In this document: piece after piece, positions 34,608-44,225 of the stretch
Numbering within the stretch: position 1 is the stretch's first letter
How the letters are laid out: the number at the start of each line of letters is the position of its first letter
NCBI RefSeq assembly: GCF_025231525.1
Contig: NZ_CP103057.1
Coordinates: forward strand, 1,815,001-1,879,000
Source: Sphingomonas endolithica
GTDB lineage: Bacteria > Pseudomonadota > Alphaproteobacteria > Sphingomonadales > Sphingomonadaceae
DNA length: 64,000 nucleotides
Direction of reading: 5' to 3'
Made by a program: the position numbers and the translations under genes
The notes under the pieces: model-generated
What the model saw: the letters and a program-made list of their open reading frames with translations, nothing else
Databases searched by the model: none
Told to the model about the DNA's origin: nothing

Positions 34608-35508
34608 CTAGCGCCAGCGCTTCACCGTAGACGCGGTATAGATTTGCTCGATCGCGCCGCCAAGCGTCCGGTTGAAGGTCGCATCATCCATATGATAGTC
34701 GAGATCTGCCAGGAGCGCGCGAGAGAAACTGGCTATCAGGCCGTGGTTCTGCGCTAGCCGGTCGCAAGCGACGCCACGTGACAGACCGCCTGACAGCGCG
34801 AGCAAGCGGGCCACGCGGTGGTGGCCGACAAGCGGCGCATAGCCGTCGGGCTGTTCGGGAATGGTGAGCTTTAGCATCACTTGCCGGTCACCGCTCAGGG
34901 CGTCCAGGCGTTTGGTAATCTCCGCCATTAGGTGGCTCTCGGCCGTCGCCCGATCAGGCGCCGCGCTGGAAACTTCGGGTTCGAGGATCGGCATTAGCCC
35001 CGCTGCGGCAACCTGTTCGGCAAGTTCAAACTGCTGGTCGACCACGGCACTAATCCCGACAGGATCGGCCCGATTTACGACCGACCGCATCTTGGTCCCG
35101 AACACGCCCAGTGATCTCGCGCGCTCGAGCAGATCGGAAAGGCCGGCCATGGGTTTCATCAGCCGCACGCCATCTGCCTCTGGCTCCAAACCCTGGTCGA
35201 TCTTGAGGAAGGGCACGATACCGCGGTTGCGCAGATAAGCGGGAATGGACTGCCCCTCCGCCTGCCCGTCCATCGTCCGTTCGAAGAGGATCGCTGCTAG
35301 TATAGGGCGGCCGTCGAACCTGGGCGCGGTTATGATACGCACGCGCAATTTGGTGGATGAGCGCAAACATTTCCTCGTCATCGGACCAATTGCCCCGCGC
35401 GATCCCGTAAGCCTCTAGCGCGTTGGCGGTCGATCCGCCGCTTTGATCGAGCGCAGCGAACATGCCAGCGCCGGCTCTGATTTGCGCCATCATGGCGGAC
35501 TCGATCAT
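34608..35508 (-). pseudogene. Class I fructose-bisphosphate aldolase, frameshifted
   Basis: Frame one, from the ATG at 35508 (GGGGAAG upstream), gives GAGMFAALDQSGGSTANALE and EEMFALIHQ. At about 35360 a third A in an AAA run shifts the frame; the second frame continues LRVRIITAPRFDGRPILAAI, VPFLKIDQGLEPEADG, FGTKMRSVV, PILEPEV and VMLKLTIPE to the stop at 34608. Together they give the ~300-residue bacterial class I aldolase with its Schiff-base Lys region. As written the enzyme is broken; a one-base sequencing error would restore it. Confidence 0.8.
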
Positions 35509-35526
35509 GCTAACTTCCCCGACGGT

Positions 35527-36456
35527 TTACACCCCGCGATACACAAGCCGCGTGAACAGCGCGCCGTTGATCAGCGCGCGCCCCCACGTGGCATCGAGTG
35601 CCGCGGTCGGCCTTGAAGCAACGACCTGCTCCTCCGACATCCCCTGCTTCTTGAGTGCAGCGACCTTGGACCGGACCGTCACCAGCATGTCGCGGAAGGC
35701 GATCAGTTGCGCGCGGTCGCCGACCGGGCCGTGTCCTGGGATGATTTGGGTGCCGGTCCCGGCCAAAAGCAGGTTGGCATCGGCGGCGCGGATCGCGCCA
35801 TCGATGTCACCGCCGCCGACATAGTCGATGAAGGGATACATACCGTTCCAGAACGTGTCGCCGGTCGCCAGCACGTCAGCCTGCTTGAAGTACACCGACA
35901 TGTCGCCATCGGTATGGCCTGGACGGTATTGGCCGATGGCAATCGTCTGATCCCCGAAGTGCATGATCCGATCGGCCGACAAGACTTCTTGGGGCAAATC
36001 AGCTGGCGAGATGGGCGTGAAAGTGTGCTCCCATTCTACTATGCGGAGCGTCTCGGTAAGGCGAAGCTGGGCCTGTCGATCAGCAATGATCGTCGCTCCG
36101 GCCCGCCGCAACCACCCGTTGCCATCGGCATGATCCCAATGCCAATGCGTGTTGACGACGTAGCGCACAGGGCCGTTACCCACAGTTCGCAAAGCGGCCT
36201 CGATCTTGGCTTTGGAGATGGCGATGCCGGCATCGACAAGAAAAAGACCGTCGGCTCCCGCCAACGCTCCGATATTTCCTCCCGACCCGGATAACATCGC
36301 AATCCCCCCGCGCAATTTCTGCACCTTGACGGGGTCTACGGCTGCAGCGGCGTTGATCGCGGAGTAGGGGCTACCGTGAGCACCGCCCGCGGCAAGCGCG
36401 ATCCCTGCTGCTAGTGCAAGGGTGTGTAGCACTGGTGATCTGGTGATTGTCGTCAT
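35527..36456 (-). CDS. Exported metallo-beta-lactamase-fold hydrolase
   Basis: 309 residues with signal peptide (HTLALAAGIALAAGGAHG) and the zinc motif NTHWHWDHADGN, then GHTDGDMSVYF and IPGHGP, giving the usual His/Asp ligands. Periplasmic. Sequence is nearer quinoprotein-relay or generic MBL hydrolases than true beta-lactamases; substrate unknown. Ends 18 bp before the aldolase start, so probably cotranscribed with it. Confidence 0.88.
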   Translation of the reverse strand: MTTITRSPVLHTLALAAGIALAAGGAHGSPYSAINAAAAVDPVKVQKLRGGIAMLSGSGGNIGALAGADGLFLVDAGIAISKAKIEAALRTVGNGPVRYVVNTHWHWDHADGNGWLRRAGATIIADRQAQLRLTETLRIVEWEHTFTPISPADLPQEVLSADRIMHFGDQTIAIGQYRPGHTDGDMSVYFKQADVLATGDTFWNGMYPFIDYVGGGDIDGAIRAADANLLLAGTGTQIIPGHGPVGDRAQLIAFRDMLVTVRSKVAALKKQGMSEEQVVASRPTAALDATWGRALINGALFTRLVYRGV

Positions 36457-36631
36457 GAAATTGCTCCGAACCTGGCGAACTCTAGTTGTTGGTGACGGAG
36501 CCTAAGGTCCTCGGCGGGGTTCGTTCTAGTGGAGCGTCGTGATAAAACGTAAGAAGACGTTGGTCATGTCCATGTTGCGCCATCCGACGTACCGATGCGT
36601 CTCATCATTTATCTGGTACATGCTCCGTGTG

Positions 36632-36997
36632 TCAGCCGGGCAGCTGAACGGTTCGTCGGCCGAACAGCACAGCGTCGATTGAGTAGGCGCCCGGCCCGAT
36701 CAGCGCCAAGGCCATCATGCTAAGGATGAACGCTGCCGAGCACGCAAGCGGGTAGATCGGCGCGACAGCGGTGATGATCGCCGCAGCAATCGCACATGCA
36801 GCCGCAATCAGTCGTGTTGGGAAGCCGACGAGCAATCCTAGCGATGTCAGATAGGCCAAGGCACTAAGCTTAACGTCGTATCCGGTGATCGAGCCGACCA
36901 TTCCCGCAATCCAGATTGCGGCGGATAAACGATAGAGAATCAGCGCCGCACCAGCGACGCCTGCGGGGAACGCAAAGAAAATGTGTTTCATGCACAT
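36632..36997 (-). CDS. DoxX-like small membrane protein
   Basis: 121 residues with four hydrophobic helices (AGVAGAALILYRLSAAIWIA, LSALAYLTSLGLLVGF, LIAAACAIAAAIITAVAPIY, AFILSMMALALIGPG) and the C-terminal LIGPGAYSIDAVLFGRR typical of DoxX/DoxD-like proteins. These are poorly understood inner-membrane proteins linked to redox stress. An ATG two codons later is an alternative start. Divergent from the kinase at 37126. Confidence 0.7.
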   Translation of the reverse strand: MCMKHIFFAFPAGVAGAALILYRLSAAIWIAGMVGSITGYDVKLSALAYLTSLGLLVGFPTRLIAAACAIAAAIITAVAPIYPLACSAAFILSMMALALIGPGAYSIDAVLFGRRTVQLPG

Positions 36998-37125
36998 CCA
37001 CTACGCGGTCCGGCATCGGTGGCGTAAACTCACAAAGTGGTAGGTAAAGGTCACCCATTCGGGGGAGACATCAGGCAAGCTGTTAGCGAGAACCTTTTAC
37101 GGCGAACGCGCGCGAAGGGTGGGCA

Positions 37126-40125
37126 ATGGGTTGGTCAAAGCGCGCGATGGTGTTGGCAGGTGTTTGCAGCCTCGCCATCACTACATCGCCATCTTGGGCC
37201 GAACCGATCGACGGGTACAAGCACACTGCTTGGACAGTTGAAGACGGCGCACCCGCATCGGTGCGGTATCTGGCACAATCCTCGAACGGGTACCTCTGGA
37301 TCGCAAGCGGTGAGGGGCTATTCCGCTTCGACGGGGTGACGTTCGAGCGGATGCCAAGCCTGAGCGGCCCCGAACTCGGCGAGTATGAGCCGTCCGTCGT
37401 GCATGCCGCACCGAATGGCGACGTCTGGGTGGGCTACCGCCCGGGGGCGGTCGCGGTGTACCGGAAGGGTCGGCTGTATGACTTGCACATGCCCAACCCA
37501 CCGGAATTCGTTACCGGCATCCAAGATGACGGCAAAGGCGGGCTGTGGATCGTCAGCGGGCGCAGCTACGCCGCACTGTCGCACTACCGGGCAGGCAAAT
37601 GGACCATTTTCGGGGAAGCGGAAGGCGTCCGTGGACAGGTCAACCAGCTCTTCCTAGATCGCAGCGGAATTCTTTGGGCGACCCAAGATGGCGGTCTGCT
37701 CTACCTGAAGCCCGGCGCACGGCGCTTCGTTACCTCGCCGGCACGAGTAGCACCAGGCGTGTTCTGGGTAGGGCAAGCTCCCGACGGGCGTCGCTGGCTC
37801 TATGATCGTCGGGGTCTAAGACCGCTGCCTGACTATCCCAACGGCGCCATCGATCCGGCAACTTTCACGCAGGGGCCAGACGGCGGAAAACTGCGACGGA
37901 TTCGGTTCGACCTCGCAGGAAATCTCTGGGGAACCGATGCGGTCGGTGGCCTGTTCCAGATTCCAGGTGCAAAGCTCGACGATCCCGCTGCACGGACTCA
38001 CCCGAACTTTTTTACCGCGGCAGATGGCCTCACGTCGGGCGGGGCGGCCGCATCGCTCGTCGACCGTGAAGGCAATATTTGGGTCGGCACCAGCCGCGGG
38101 CTAGACCGCATGCGAAAGGCCATGGTCAGGCCACAGGCCGGGTTGGGTCCGATCTCACCTGGCTACGCCGGCGAGAGCGACGCGGGCGGAACGATCTATA
38201 TCGAGGACGACGCCGGCATCCACGCGATCGGACCGCGAGGCGACGTAAAGCTGATCGCGCGCGAGGCCGGCAATATCTCGGCACCGTGCCGACGCCGGGA
38301 TGGCTCGGTCGTGACCATGATCCCCAGCGCATTGTTGCAGCTTCGCCCCGAAGGCGGGAAAGTTGTCGGACCCGCCGCCAAAGATCCCCCATTCGGTTGC
38401 GCCGACGATGCGTGGGGCCGACTGTGGGTATGGAGCGCCGAAGATCGCCTGCAATGGCGAGACCACGCCGGATGGCACACGCGACCGGCACCACCAGAGG
38501 CATTGACAGCGGGTGGACTGATCTCGTCGCCTTGGGGCGTGGCCTTCCTGAGGATCGGCGCGACAGGCTTGATGCGGCTCGATCCTCATCGGCTCACGTC
38601 GGTGAAGGCGACGACGCTGGGCGTCGGGGCAATTTACAGCGTAAGCGAGGGAGATCGCGACCTGCTGATCAGCGGGACGCGTGGTCTGGCCCGCATACGC
38701 GGCGGTGCGGTTCGCAAGATCGATGGAGCCCGTTTTGCATGGCTAACCAAACTGCGCAGCCTGACCCAGACGCGCAGCGGCGACACCTGGATGCAGGCAC
38801 GGGGCGGGATCGTGCGGGTCAAAACCGCCGACCTCGATCGCGCGTTCGAAGACCGAACGGCTGCTCTGCGTTACGACCTGTTCGACTCCGCCGATGGGCT
38901 TTCGAGCAGTGGACAGAAGAACGGTCTTTGGGGTCGCCAGATTTTCGAAGGGGGCGACGGGATCGTCCGCTTTCTCAGCGACTCCGGTTTGATCGCGATC
39001 GACCCGAAGGAGATTACGCGCAATGTTTTGCCGCCGCCGGTGGTAATCGGTTCGTTGACCAGCGGCCCTAACAAGTATTTCGATCCCGTCGCGGTCGACC
39101 TCCCGGCGGGGCGGACGAACATCACGATCGGTTATGCCGCGCTCAGCCTCTCGGTGCCCGAGCGCGTCCGCTTCCGCTACAAGCTGGAGGGATATGACGA
39201 TGATTGGGTCGATCCGGGCAAGCAACGGGAGGCTGTTTACGGCAATCTCGCGCCGGGCAGGTACCGGTTCATGGTTATCGCCGCCAACAATGATGGGGTT
39301 TGGAATCGCAAGGGCGCGAGCTTACTCATCACCGTGGCGCCGGCATTCTACCACACCATCTGGTTCAAGGCGCTTTGCCTCCTACTCGGCGTGATACTCT
39401 TGTGGTGGGGGTACACGATCAGGGTTCGCCATCTGACCAGCCGCATGCAGGCGACCTTGGGCGTGCGCCTCGCGGAGCGCGAACGGATCGCGCGCGAACT
39501 GCACGACACGTTGTTGCAAACCTTCCAGGGGCTGGTCCTGCAATTTCAGGCTGCCGCTAACCGGCTGGCACCGGGGGGCGCCGGGCGCGACGCACTCGAC
39601 CGGGCGCTGCTAAGCGCAGACGTGGCCTTGGTCGAAGGGCGAAACCGGGTGCGCGAGTTGCGCGTCGACGATGCAGAAGGAGACCTGACGGAGGGGTGGG
39701 TTGCACTCGCGGCCGAACCGGGGCCGGCGCATACCGCGCGCTTCGAACTGACCGTCGAGGGCAAGCCGCACGCCCTGCACCCCTTGGTGCAGGAGGAACT
39801 GAAACGCCTGGGGGAGGAGGCGCTGCGCAATGCCTATCAGCACGCCGATGCGTCGCTGATAGAGGTTATCGTCGGCTATCGCGCGACGCAGTTGCGGCTT
39901 GATATACGCGACAACGGCGTGGGCCTGCCGAGCGATGTCGCCGCGATCGGCAAGCGATCGGGCCATTACGGTCTGGTCGGCATGCGAGAACGGGCGCGCC
40001 GTATCGGCGGTCTTTTCTCCATCGTCAGCGGCCGGGGTAAGGGCACCGAGGTGCTGGTGACGGTCCCGGCCAAGGCCGCGTACCTCATACCGCCGCGGCG
40101 ATCGCCGCTTGCATTCTGGCGTTGA
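37126..40125 (+). CDS. Propeller-type sensor histidine kinase (pair 2)
   Basis: 999 residues with the same order as the kinase at 28422: signal peptide (AMVLAGVCSLAITTSPSWAE), propeller repeats (YKHTAWTVEDGAPASVRYLA, GYLWIASGEGLFRFDG, REGNIWVGTSRGLDRM), Y_Y_Y domain (YGNLAPGRYRFMVIAANNDG), membrane helix (~748-768), HisKA_3 ARELHDTLLQTFQG (~790), HATPase with DNGVGLP and GHYGLVGMRERA. The output half is much closer to pair 1 than the propeller half, so the two probably sense different ligands. Followed by its regulator at 40139. Confidence 0.93.
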   Translation: MGWSKRAMVLAGVCSLAITTSPSWAEPIDGYKHTAWTVEDGAPASVRYLAQSSNGYLWIASGEGLFRFDGVTFERMPSLSGPELGEYEPSVVHAAPNGDVWVGYRPGAVAVYRKGRLYDLHMPNPPEFVTGIQDDGKGGLWIVSGRSYAALSHYRAGKWTIFGEAEGVRGQVNQLFLDRSGILWATQDGGLLYLKPGARRFVTSPARVAPGVFWVGQAPDGRRWLYDRRGLRPLPDYPNGAIDPATFTQGPDGGKLRRIRFDLAGNLWGTDAVGGLFQIPGAKLDDPAARTHPNFFTAADGLTSGGAAASLVDREGNIWVGTSRGLDRMRKAMVRPQAGLGPISPGYAGESDAGGTIYIEDDAGIHAIGPRGDVKLIAREAGNISAPCRRRDGSVVTMIPSALLQLRPEGGKVVGPAAKDPPFGCADDAWGRLWVWSAEDRLQWRDHAGWHTRPAPPEALTAGGLISSPWGVAFLRIGATGLMRLDPHRLTSVKATTLGVGAIYSVSEGDRDLLISGTRGLARIRGGAVRKIDGARFAWLTKLRSLTQTRSGDTWMQARGGIVRVKTADLDRAFEDRTAALRYDLFDSADGLSSSGQKNGLWGRQIFEGGDGIVRFLSDSGLIAIDPKEITRNVLPPPVVIGSLTSGPNKYFDPVAVDLPAGRTNITIGYAALSLSVPERVRFRYKLEGYDDDWVDPGKQREAVYGNLAPGRYRFMVIAANNDGVWNRKGASLLITVAPAFYHTIWFKALCLLLGVILLWWGYTIRVRHLTSRMQATLGVRLAERERIARELHDTLLQTFQGLVLQFQAAANRLAPGGAGRDALDRALLSADVALVEGRNRVRELRVDDAEGDLTEGWVALAAEPGPAHTARFELTVEGKPHALHPLVQEELKRLGEEALRNAYQHADASLIEVIVGYRATQLRLDIRDNGVGLPSDVAAIGKRSGHYGLVGMRERARRIGGLFSIVSGRGKGTEVLVTVPAKAAYLIPPRRSPLAFWR

Positions 40126-40138
40126 AGGACAACTTGCG

Positions 40139-40774
40139 GTGACGACATCGACAGCTGGTCGGATCCGCATCCTCACGGTCGACGATCACCCCGCCATACG
40201 CCAGGGTATCGCCGCGATCGTCGAGATGGAAAGCGACATGCTGATGGTCGGCGAAGCGTCGAGCGGCGGCGAAGCGATCAAGGCGTTCGAGCGATTGCGG
40301 CCGCACGTCACCCTGATGGACCTGCAAATGCCGCAGATGGGTGGCCTCGATGCGATCGATGCGATCCGCGCCCGGTGGGGCGATGCACGGATCATCGTCC
40401 TCACAACCTATCAGGGCGATGTGCAGGCCGCGCGCGCGATCAAGTCCGGTGCAATGGCATATCTATTGAAGAGCTCATTACGCACCGAGCTTCTTTCGGC
40501 GATCCGCGCGGTGCACGCGGGCAAGCGCCACATTGCCGCGGAAGTTGCGCAGGAGATGGCGTTACGTTCTGGCGAGGAGACGCTGACCGAACGGGAAATC
40601 GCGGTTCTCAGTCTCGTCGCGGAAGGCAATGCCAACAAGGCGATCGCCTGGCAGCTGTCGATCTCCGAGGACACGGTGAAGACGCATATGCGCAGCATTT
40701 TCGGAAAGCTTTGCGTCGACGACCGGACACGGGCGGTTACCGAAGCGCTTAGGCGCGGGGTGATTACACTGTAA
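40139..40774 (+). CDS. NarL/LuxR-family response regulator (pair 2)
   Basis: 211 residues from the GTG at 40139, supported by GAAGGA and lying 13 bp after the kinase stop; an upstream TTG inside the kinase is less likely. Receiver with VDDHP, Asp in TLMDLQMP and Lys in LLKSSL; LuxR HTH LTEREIAVLSLVAEGNANKA, SEDTVKTHMRSIFGKL. Strongly similar to the pair-1 regulator, so cross-talk or shared target sites are possible. Confidence 0.93.
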   Translation: MTTSTAGRIRILTVDDHPAIRQGIAAIVEMESDMLMVGEASSGGEAIKAFERLRPHVTLMDLQMPQMGGLDAIDAIRARWGDARIIVLTTYQGDVQAARAIKSGAMAYLLKSSLRTELLSAIRAVHAGKRHIAAEVAQEMALRSGEETLTEREIAVLSLVAEGNANKAIAWQLSISEDTVKTHMRSIFGKLCVDDRTRAVTEALRRGVITL

Positions 40775-40921
40775 CCGCCGGCAACAGACATGCAGCGCGA
40801 CCCATGGTTATCCACACATTTCGAAGCTCGTGCTTTCTGGAAAGACCTTCTTGCCCGGCGCGTCCACCATGGCGCCGAGCGCGCGCATCAAGCGGGTGCC
40901 AGGTAGGACAAGGCGGCCGCA

Positions 40922-41386
40922 ATGCGAAGCGTCCTGGGTGTGCTATTGCTGTCGACGGCGCTGATCGGTGGCTCGTTGCCCGAAGCAGCGAACAAGCCTG
41001 GAGCGCCCGAAATATCGGCGGTCATCCCGGTCGAACGGCTGCATTTCTATCAGAACAAGCAAGGGCTGACCGTCGCCGATGGCTGGGGCGACCCGGCCGC
41101 TGGCCCACACAGCAATTTCATCAAGATGCCGGCCAACGCGAAGAGCGGCCTGCACACGCACAGCTTCAGCTATTACGGCGTGGTCGTCACCGGCGTACTG
41201 GCCAACGAGCCGAGCGACGCTGCCTCCGCGCGCCGGCTCGGCGCCGGCTCCTATTGGTACCAGAAGGGTGGCGAGCCGCACGTCACCAACTGCCTTTCGG
41301 ACACCGGTTGCCTGATCTTCGTGACGTCGAAGGGGCCGTTCGACTTCCACCTAGTTCCCGTCGCGACAAGGGCTCGGGAGCGCTGA
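40922..41386 (+). CDS. Exported DUF4437/cupin-like protein
   Basis: 154 residues with signal peptide (VLGVLLLSTALIGGSLPEAA), then a cupin-type small barrel: WGDPAAGPHSNFIKMPANAK, GLHTHSFSYYGVVVTG (His metal ligands), YWYQKGGEPHVTNCLSDTGC. DUF4437 proteins resemble the ChrR cupin anti-sigma domain. Role unknown. It ends 1 bp before the transporter gene. Confidence 0.75.
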   Translation: MRSVLGVLLLSTALIGGSLPEAANKPGAPEISAVIPVERLHFYQNKQGLTVADGWGDPAAGPHSNFIKMPANAKSGLHTHSFSYYGVVVTGVLANEPSDAASARRLGAGSYWYQKGGEPHVTNCLSDTGCLIFVTSKGPFDFHLVPVATRARER

Positions 41387-41387
41387 T

Positions 41388-42443
41388 TTGCCTGGGGCGG
41401 ACAAACTCGTGGCTGCGCCGGTCGCGGAGGATGAGCCGCAGCGAGCCGATCCGGCTGGTGTCGCCGCGGGCGTGGCAGCGGCGCGCCAGCGCTTCGACTA
41501 TCTGCCGGTGGCGCTGTTCGCCTCGGTCATGGGCCTGTCGGGGCTGAGCGTGGCTTGGCGACTGGCGACGCATCTCTACGGCGTGCCGATGGGGATCTCG
41601 CATGCGATCGCGATCGTGGCCGTGGCGGCCTTCCTCCTGTTGACGATCGCCTATCTTGCCAAGGCGATCCTTGCCTTCGACGCAGTCGTTGCGGAATTCC
41701 GGCACCCGGTTGCGGGGAATCTGTTCAGCACGGTGATCATCAGTTCGCTGCTATTGCCCATCGTGCTCGCGCCGCACGCGCCGTTTCCGGCAAGGATCCT
41801 GTGGACGGTCGGTGCAGCCGCTATGTTCGGGTTCGCGTGGCTGATCATCAATCGCTGGATGAGCGATCGGCAGCAGATCGCGCACGCGACCCCGGCATGG
41901 ATCGTGCCGGTGGTCGGTCTGCTCGATGTGCCGCTCGCCGCGCCATCGCTCTCCCCGGCGCCGCCTGCCGACCTGCTGATCGGCTGTCTCGCAATCGGTC
42001 TGTTCTTCGCCGTGCCGTTATTCACCATGATCTTTTCGCGGCTGCTGTTCGGACGTCCGCTGCCGCCCGCCTTGCAGCCTGCTGTGCTCATTCTCGTGGC
42101 GCCGTTCTCGGTCGGCTTTTCCGCGTACGTCGCGATTACCGGGCAAGTGGATGGTTTCGCGACGGGGCTCTACGCTTTGACGATATTCCTGCTTGCCGTC
42201 CTGCTCGGCCGGCTGCGCCAATTGGCGCAGTGCTGCCCGTTCCGCGTCGCGTGGTGGGCGGTGAGCTTTCCGCTCGCCGCCTCGGCGAGCGCGGCGATCC
42301 GCTTCGCCGCCGCGACACCGAGACTGGTGCCGAGCGCAATCGGGCTGGCGTTGCTCGCGCTTGCCTCGTGCGTGATCGCGGGCCTGTTCGTGCGGACTCT
42401 CCTCGGCATCTTCCGCGGCGAACTGCGGACGCTCAGCACCTGA
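41388..42443 (+). CDS. TDT/SLAC1-family membrane transporter (TehA-like)
   Basis: 351 residues with about ten hydrophobic helices (for example ALFASVMGLSGLSVAWRLAT, ISHAIAIVAVAAFLLLTIAY, FGFAWLIINRW). The N-terminal FASVMGLSGLSVAWR and central PLFTMIFSRLLFGRPLP are typical of SLAC1/TehA anion channels and C4-dicarboxylate/tellurite-resistance carriers. The start codon (TTG at 41388) follows directly on the DUF4437 stop. Substrate, probably a small anion, is unknown. Confidence 0.82.
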   Translation: MPGADKLVAAPVAEDEPQRADPAGVAAGVAAARQRFDYLPVALFASVMGLSGLSVAWRLATHLYGVPMGISHAIAIVAVAAFLLLTIAYLAKAILAFDAVVAEFRHPVAGNLFSTVIISSLLLPIVLAPHAPFPARILWTVGAAAMFGFAWLIINRWMSDRQQIAHATPAWIVPVVGLLDVPLAAPSLSPAPPADLLIGCLAIGLFFAVPLFTMIFSRLLFGRPLPPALQPAVLILVAPFSVGFSAYVAITGQVDGFATGLYALTIFLLAVLLGRLRQLAQCCPFRVAWWAVSFPLAASASAAIRFAAATPRLVPSAIGLALLALASCVIAGLFVRTLLGIFRGELRTLST

Positions 42444-42631
42444 CTGGCGGCTTGCGCGTCATTCCGACCGTCGTTGGGCCGCGGGCGGGACTCGCTCCAA
42501 CTAACGATCGCTGCCGCATCCTCACGGGCAGTGCCGCGCATCAGCGGCTATCCAGGCTACGACGATCGGGGATGCTGTCTTTGCGCAGCGCCGATTGCCG
42601 ACACCGATCCATCCGGTCGAGGATAGATGAG

Positions 42632-43117
42632 ATGAGCGCCGAAGCACCTTTCCTCCGCAGCAGCCAAGCCGCTGTAAGATCGCCGCCCAGCCAGTTGTCG
42701 TCGTGGCGGCTGAAGAAGGTTCAGGCTCTCGTCGAAGCGAACATCGTGGGTGAGCTGCGGCTCGGCAATCTGGCGGCCGCATCGGGACTGTCCCGCATGC
42801 ATTTCGCGGCCCAGTTCCGCGCGGCGACCGGCCTCAGGCCGCACGATTATGTGCTGACACGCCGGATTGAGCAGGCCAAGCGGCTGATGGCGCAGGGCGA
42901 TAAAAATCTTGCCCAGGTGGCATTCGATTGTGGTTTTCAGACCCAGGCGCATTTCTGCACCGTCTTCAAGCGCCTGACCGGCCTCACGCCGGCGCGGTGG
43001 CGGCGCCAGCATATTGCGGCGCGTCAGCTCGTCGAGCGCGCGCCTGCCCGCGCCAGTCTGCCGCATTGCACTGCGCAATCTCCCGCCCCGCTCCGGCCCG
43101 CCGCTCACCTGGTGTGA
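42632..43117 (+). CDS. AraC-family DNA-binding protein, HTH domain only
   Basis: 161 residues from the ATG at 42632; the much longer open frame upstream overlaps the transporter out of frame and is not real. Two AraC helix-turn-helix units: [20 protein letters not shown] and [20 protein letters not shown], closed by [12 protein letters not shown]. No ligand-binding domain, so its activity is set by expression or a partner. It lies 34 bp before the alpha/beta hydrolase, which it may regulate. Confidence 0.88.
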   Translation: MSAEAPFLRSSQAAVRSPPSQLSSWRLKKVQALVEANIVGELRLGNLAAASGLSRMHFAAQFRAATGLRPHDYVLTRRIEQAKRLMAQGDKNLAQVAFDCGFQTQAHFCTVFKRLTGLTPARWRRQHIAARQLVERAPARASLPHCTAQSPAPLRPAAHLV

Positions 43118-43151
43118 CGAAGCTCTTCAACCCAACGAGAGAGAGACCGAC

Positions 43152-44144
43152 ATGACAAGATCACGATATCGCGACCTGGCCTCGTGCGTCGCGCTGTTCG
43201 CACTAGCGGCCGCTCCGACTGCCGCCGCCCCGCGTGCGGCGTCCGCCAAGCCCGCCGCCGCGAGGATGGCGCCGGTCATCATGACCCGGTACCATACCGA
43301 GAAGATCGACGGGATCGACATGTTCTATCGCGAGGCGGGTCCCGCCAACGCCCCGGTCGTGCTGCTGCTCCACGGCTTTCCGACATCGTCGCACATGTTC
43401 CGCAACCTGATTCCGCTGCTCGCCGACAAATACCATGTCATCGCGCCGGACTATCCAGGGTTTGGCCAGAGCGGTGCGCCCGACCACAAGGCGTTCGCCT
43501 ATAGCTTTGCGCATTATGCCGATCTGATTGACAAGCTGCTCGCGCAGAAGGGCATCGAGCGCTACGCGATGTACGTCATGGATTACGGCGCGCCGGTCGG
43601 ATACCGGCTCGCGCTGAAGCATCCCGAAAGTGTCAGCGCGCTGATCGTTCAGAACGGCAACGCCTATGAAGAGGGCCTCGGGCCGTTCTGGGATCCCATA
43701 AAAGCTTATTGGAGCAGCGACACGCCCGCGCATCGCAAGGCGCTCGAAGGCTTGATGACGCTCGAGACTACCAAGTTCCAGTATACCGACGGGATGAGCG
43801 ACCTGTCGCACATCTCGCCCGACAATTGGACGCACGATCAACCGCTGCTCGACCGGCCCGGCAATCTCGACATCCAGCTCGATCTGTTCAAGGATTACGG
43901 CACTAATGTGCCGCTCTACCCTCGGTTTCAGGCGTTCTTCCGCAAGTACAAGCCGCCGACGATCATCGTCTGGGGAAAGAACGACAAGATCTTCCCGGCG
44001 ACCGGCGCGACGCCGTACCTGCGGGACCTGCCCGACGCTGAGTTCCATCTGATCGATTCCGGGCACTTTGCGCTTGAGGATAAGCTCGACCAGATGGCGC
44101 AGCTGATCCGCGGTTTTCTCGATCGGAAAGTTGCAACACGTTGA
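43152..44144 (+). CDS. Exported alpha/beta hydrolase, epoxide hydrolase/haloalkane dehalogenase-like
   Basis: 330 residues from the ATG at 43152 (GAGAGAG upstream) with signal peptide ([18 protein letters not shown]). [15 protein letters not shown] (oxyanion), VMDYGAPVG with an Asp at the nucleophile elbow, WGKNDKIFP (acid) and DSGHFALED (His). An Asp nucleophile is the mark of epoxide hydrolases and dehalogenases rather than esterases. Follows the AraC-type gene; a strong hairpin lies 12 bp after the stop. Confidence 0.87.
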   Translation: MTRSRYRDLASCVALFALAAAPTAAAPRAASAKPAAARMAPVIMTRYHTEKIDGIDMFYREAGPANAPVVLLLHGFPTSSHMFRNLIPLLADKYHVIAPDYPGFGQSGAPDHKAFAYSFAHYADLIDKLLAQKGIERYAMYVMDYGAPVGYRLALKHPESVSALIVQNGNAYEEGLGPFWDPIKAYWSSDTPAHRKALEGLMTLETTKFQYTDGMSDLSHISPDNWTHDQPLLDRPGNLDIQLDLFKDYGTNVPLYPRFQAFFRKYKPPTIIVWGKNDKIFPATGATPYLRDLPDAEFHLIDSGHFALEDKLDQMAQLIRGFLDRKVATR

Positions 44145-44156
44145 TCAGCCCTTCAC

Positions 44157-44192
44157 AGCCCGCATCCGCAAACAGGTTTGCGGGTGCGGGCT
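44157..44192. terminator. Long GC-rich hairpin between convergent genes
   Basis: AGCCCGCATCCGCAAAC, loop AG, then the complementary arm with a single G-T type mismatch: a 17-bp stem. It sits 12 bp after the hydrolase stop and 33 bp before the stop of the convergent flavin-oxidase gene, so it may serve both. No T tract follows. Confidence 0.65.
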
Positions 44193-44225
44193 CCCGTATC
44201 TATCGTATACGCGCGGGTTGTACTG

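Noticed and set aside
41555..42631. Long plus-strand frame continuous with the AraC-type gene
   Set aside because: It lies over the TDT transporter in another frame, is very Arg-rich, and only the part from 42632 matches a protein family.
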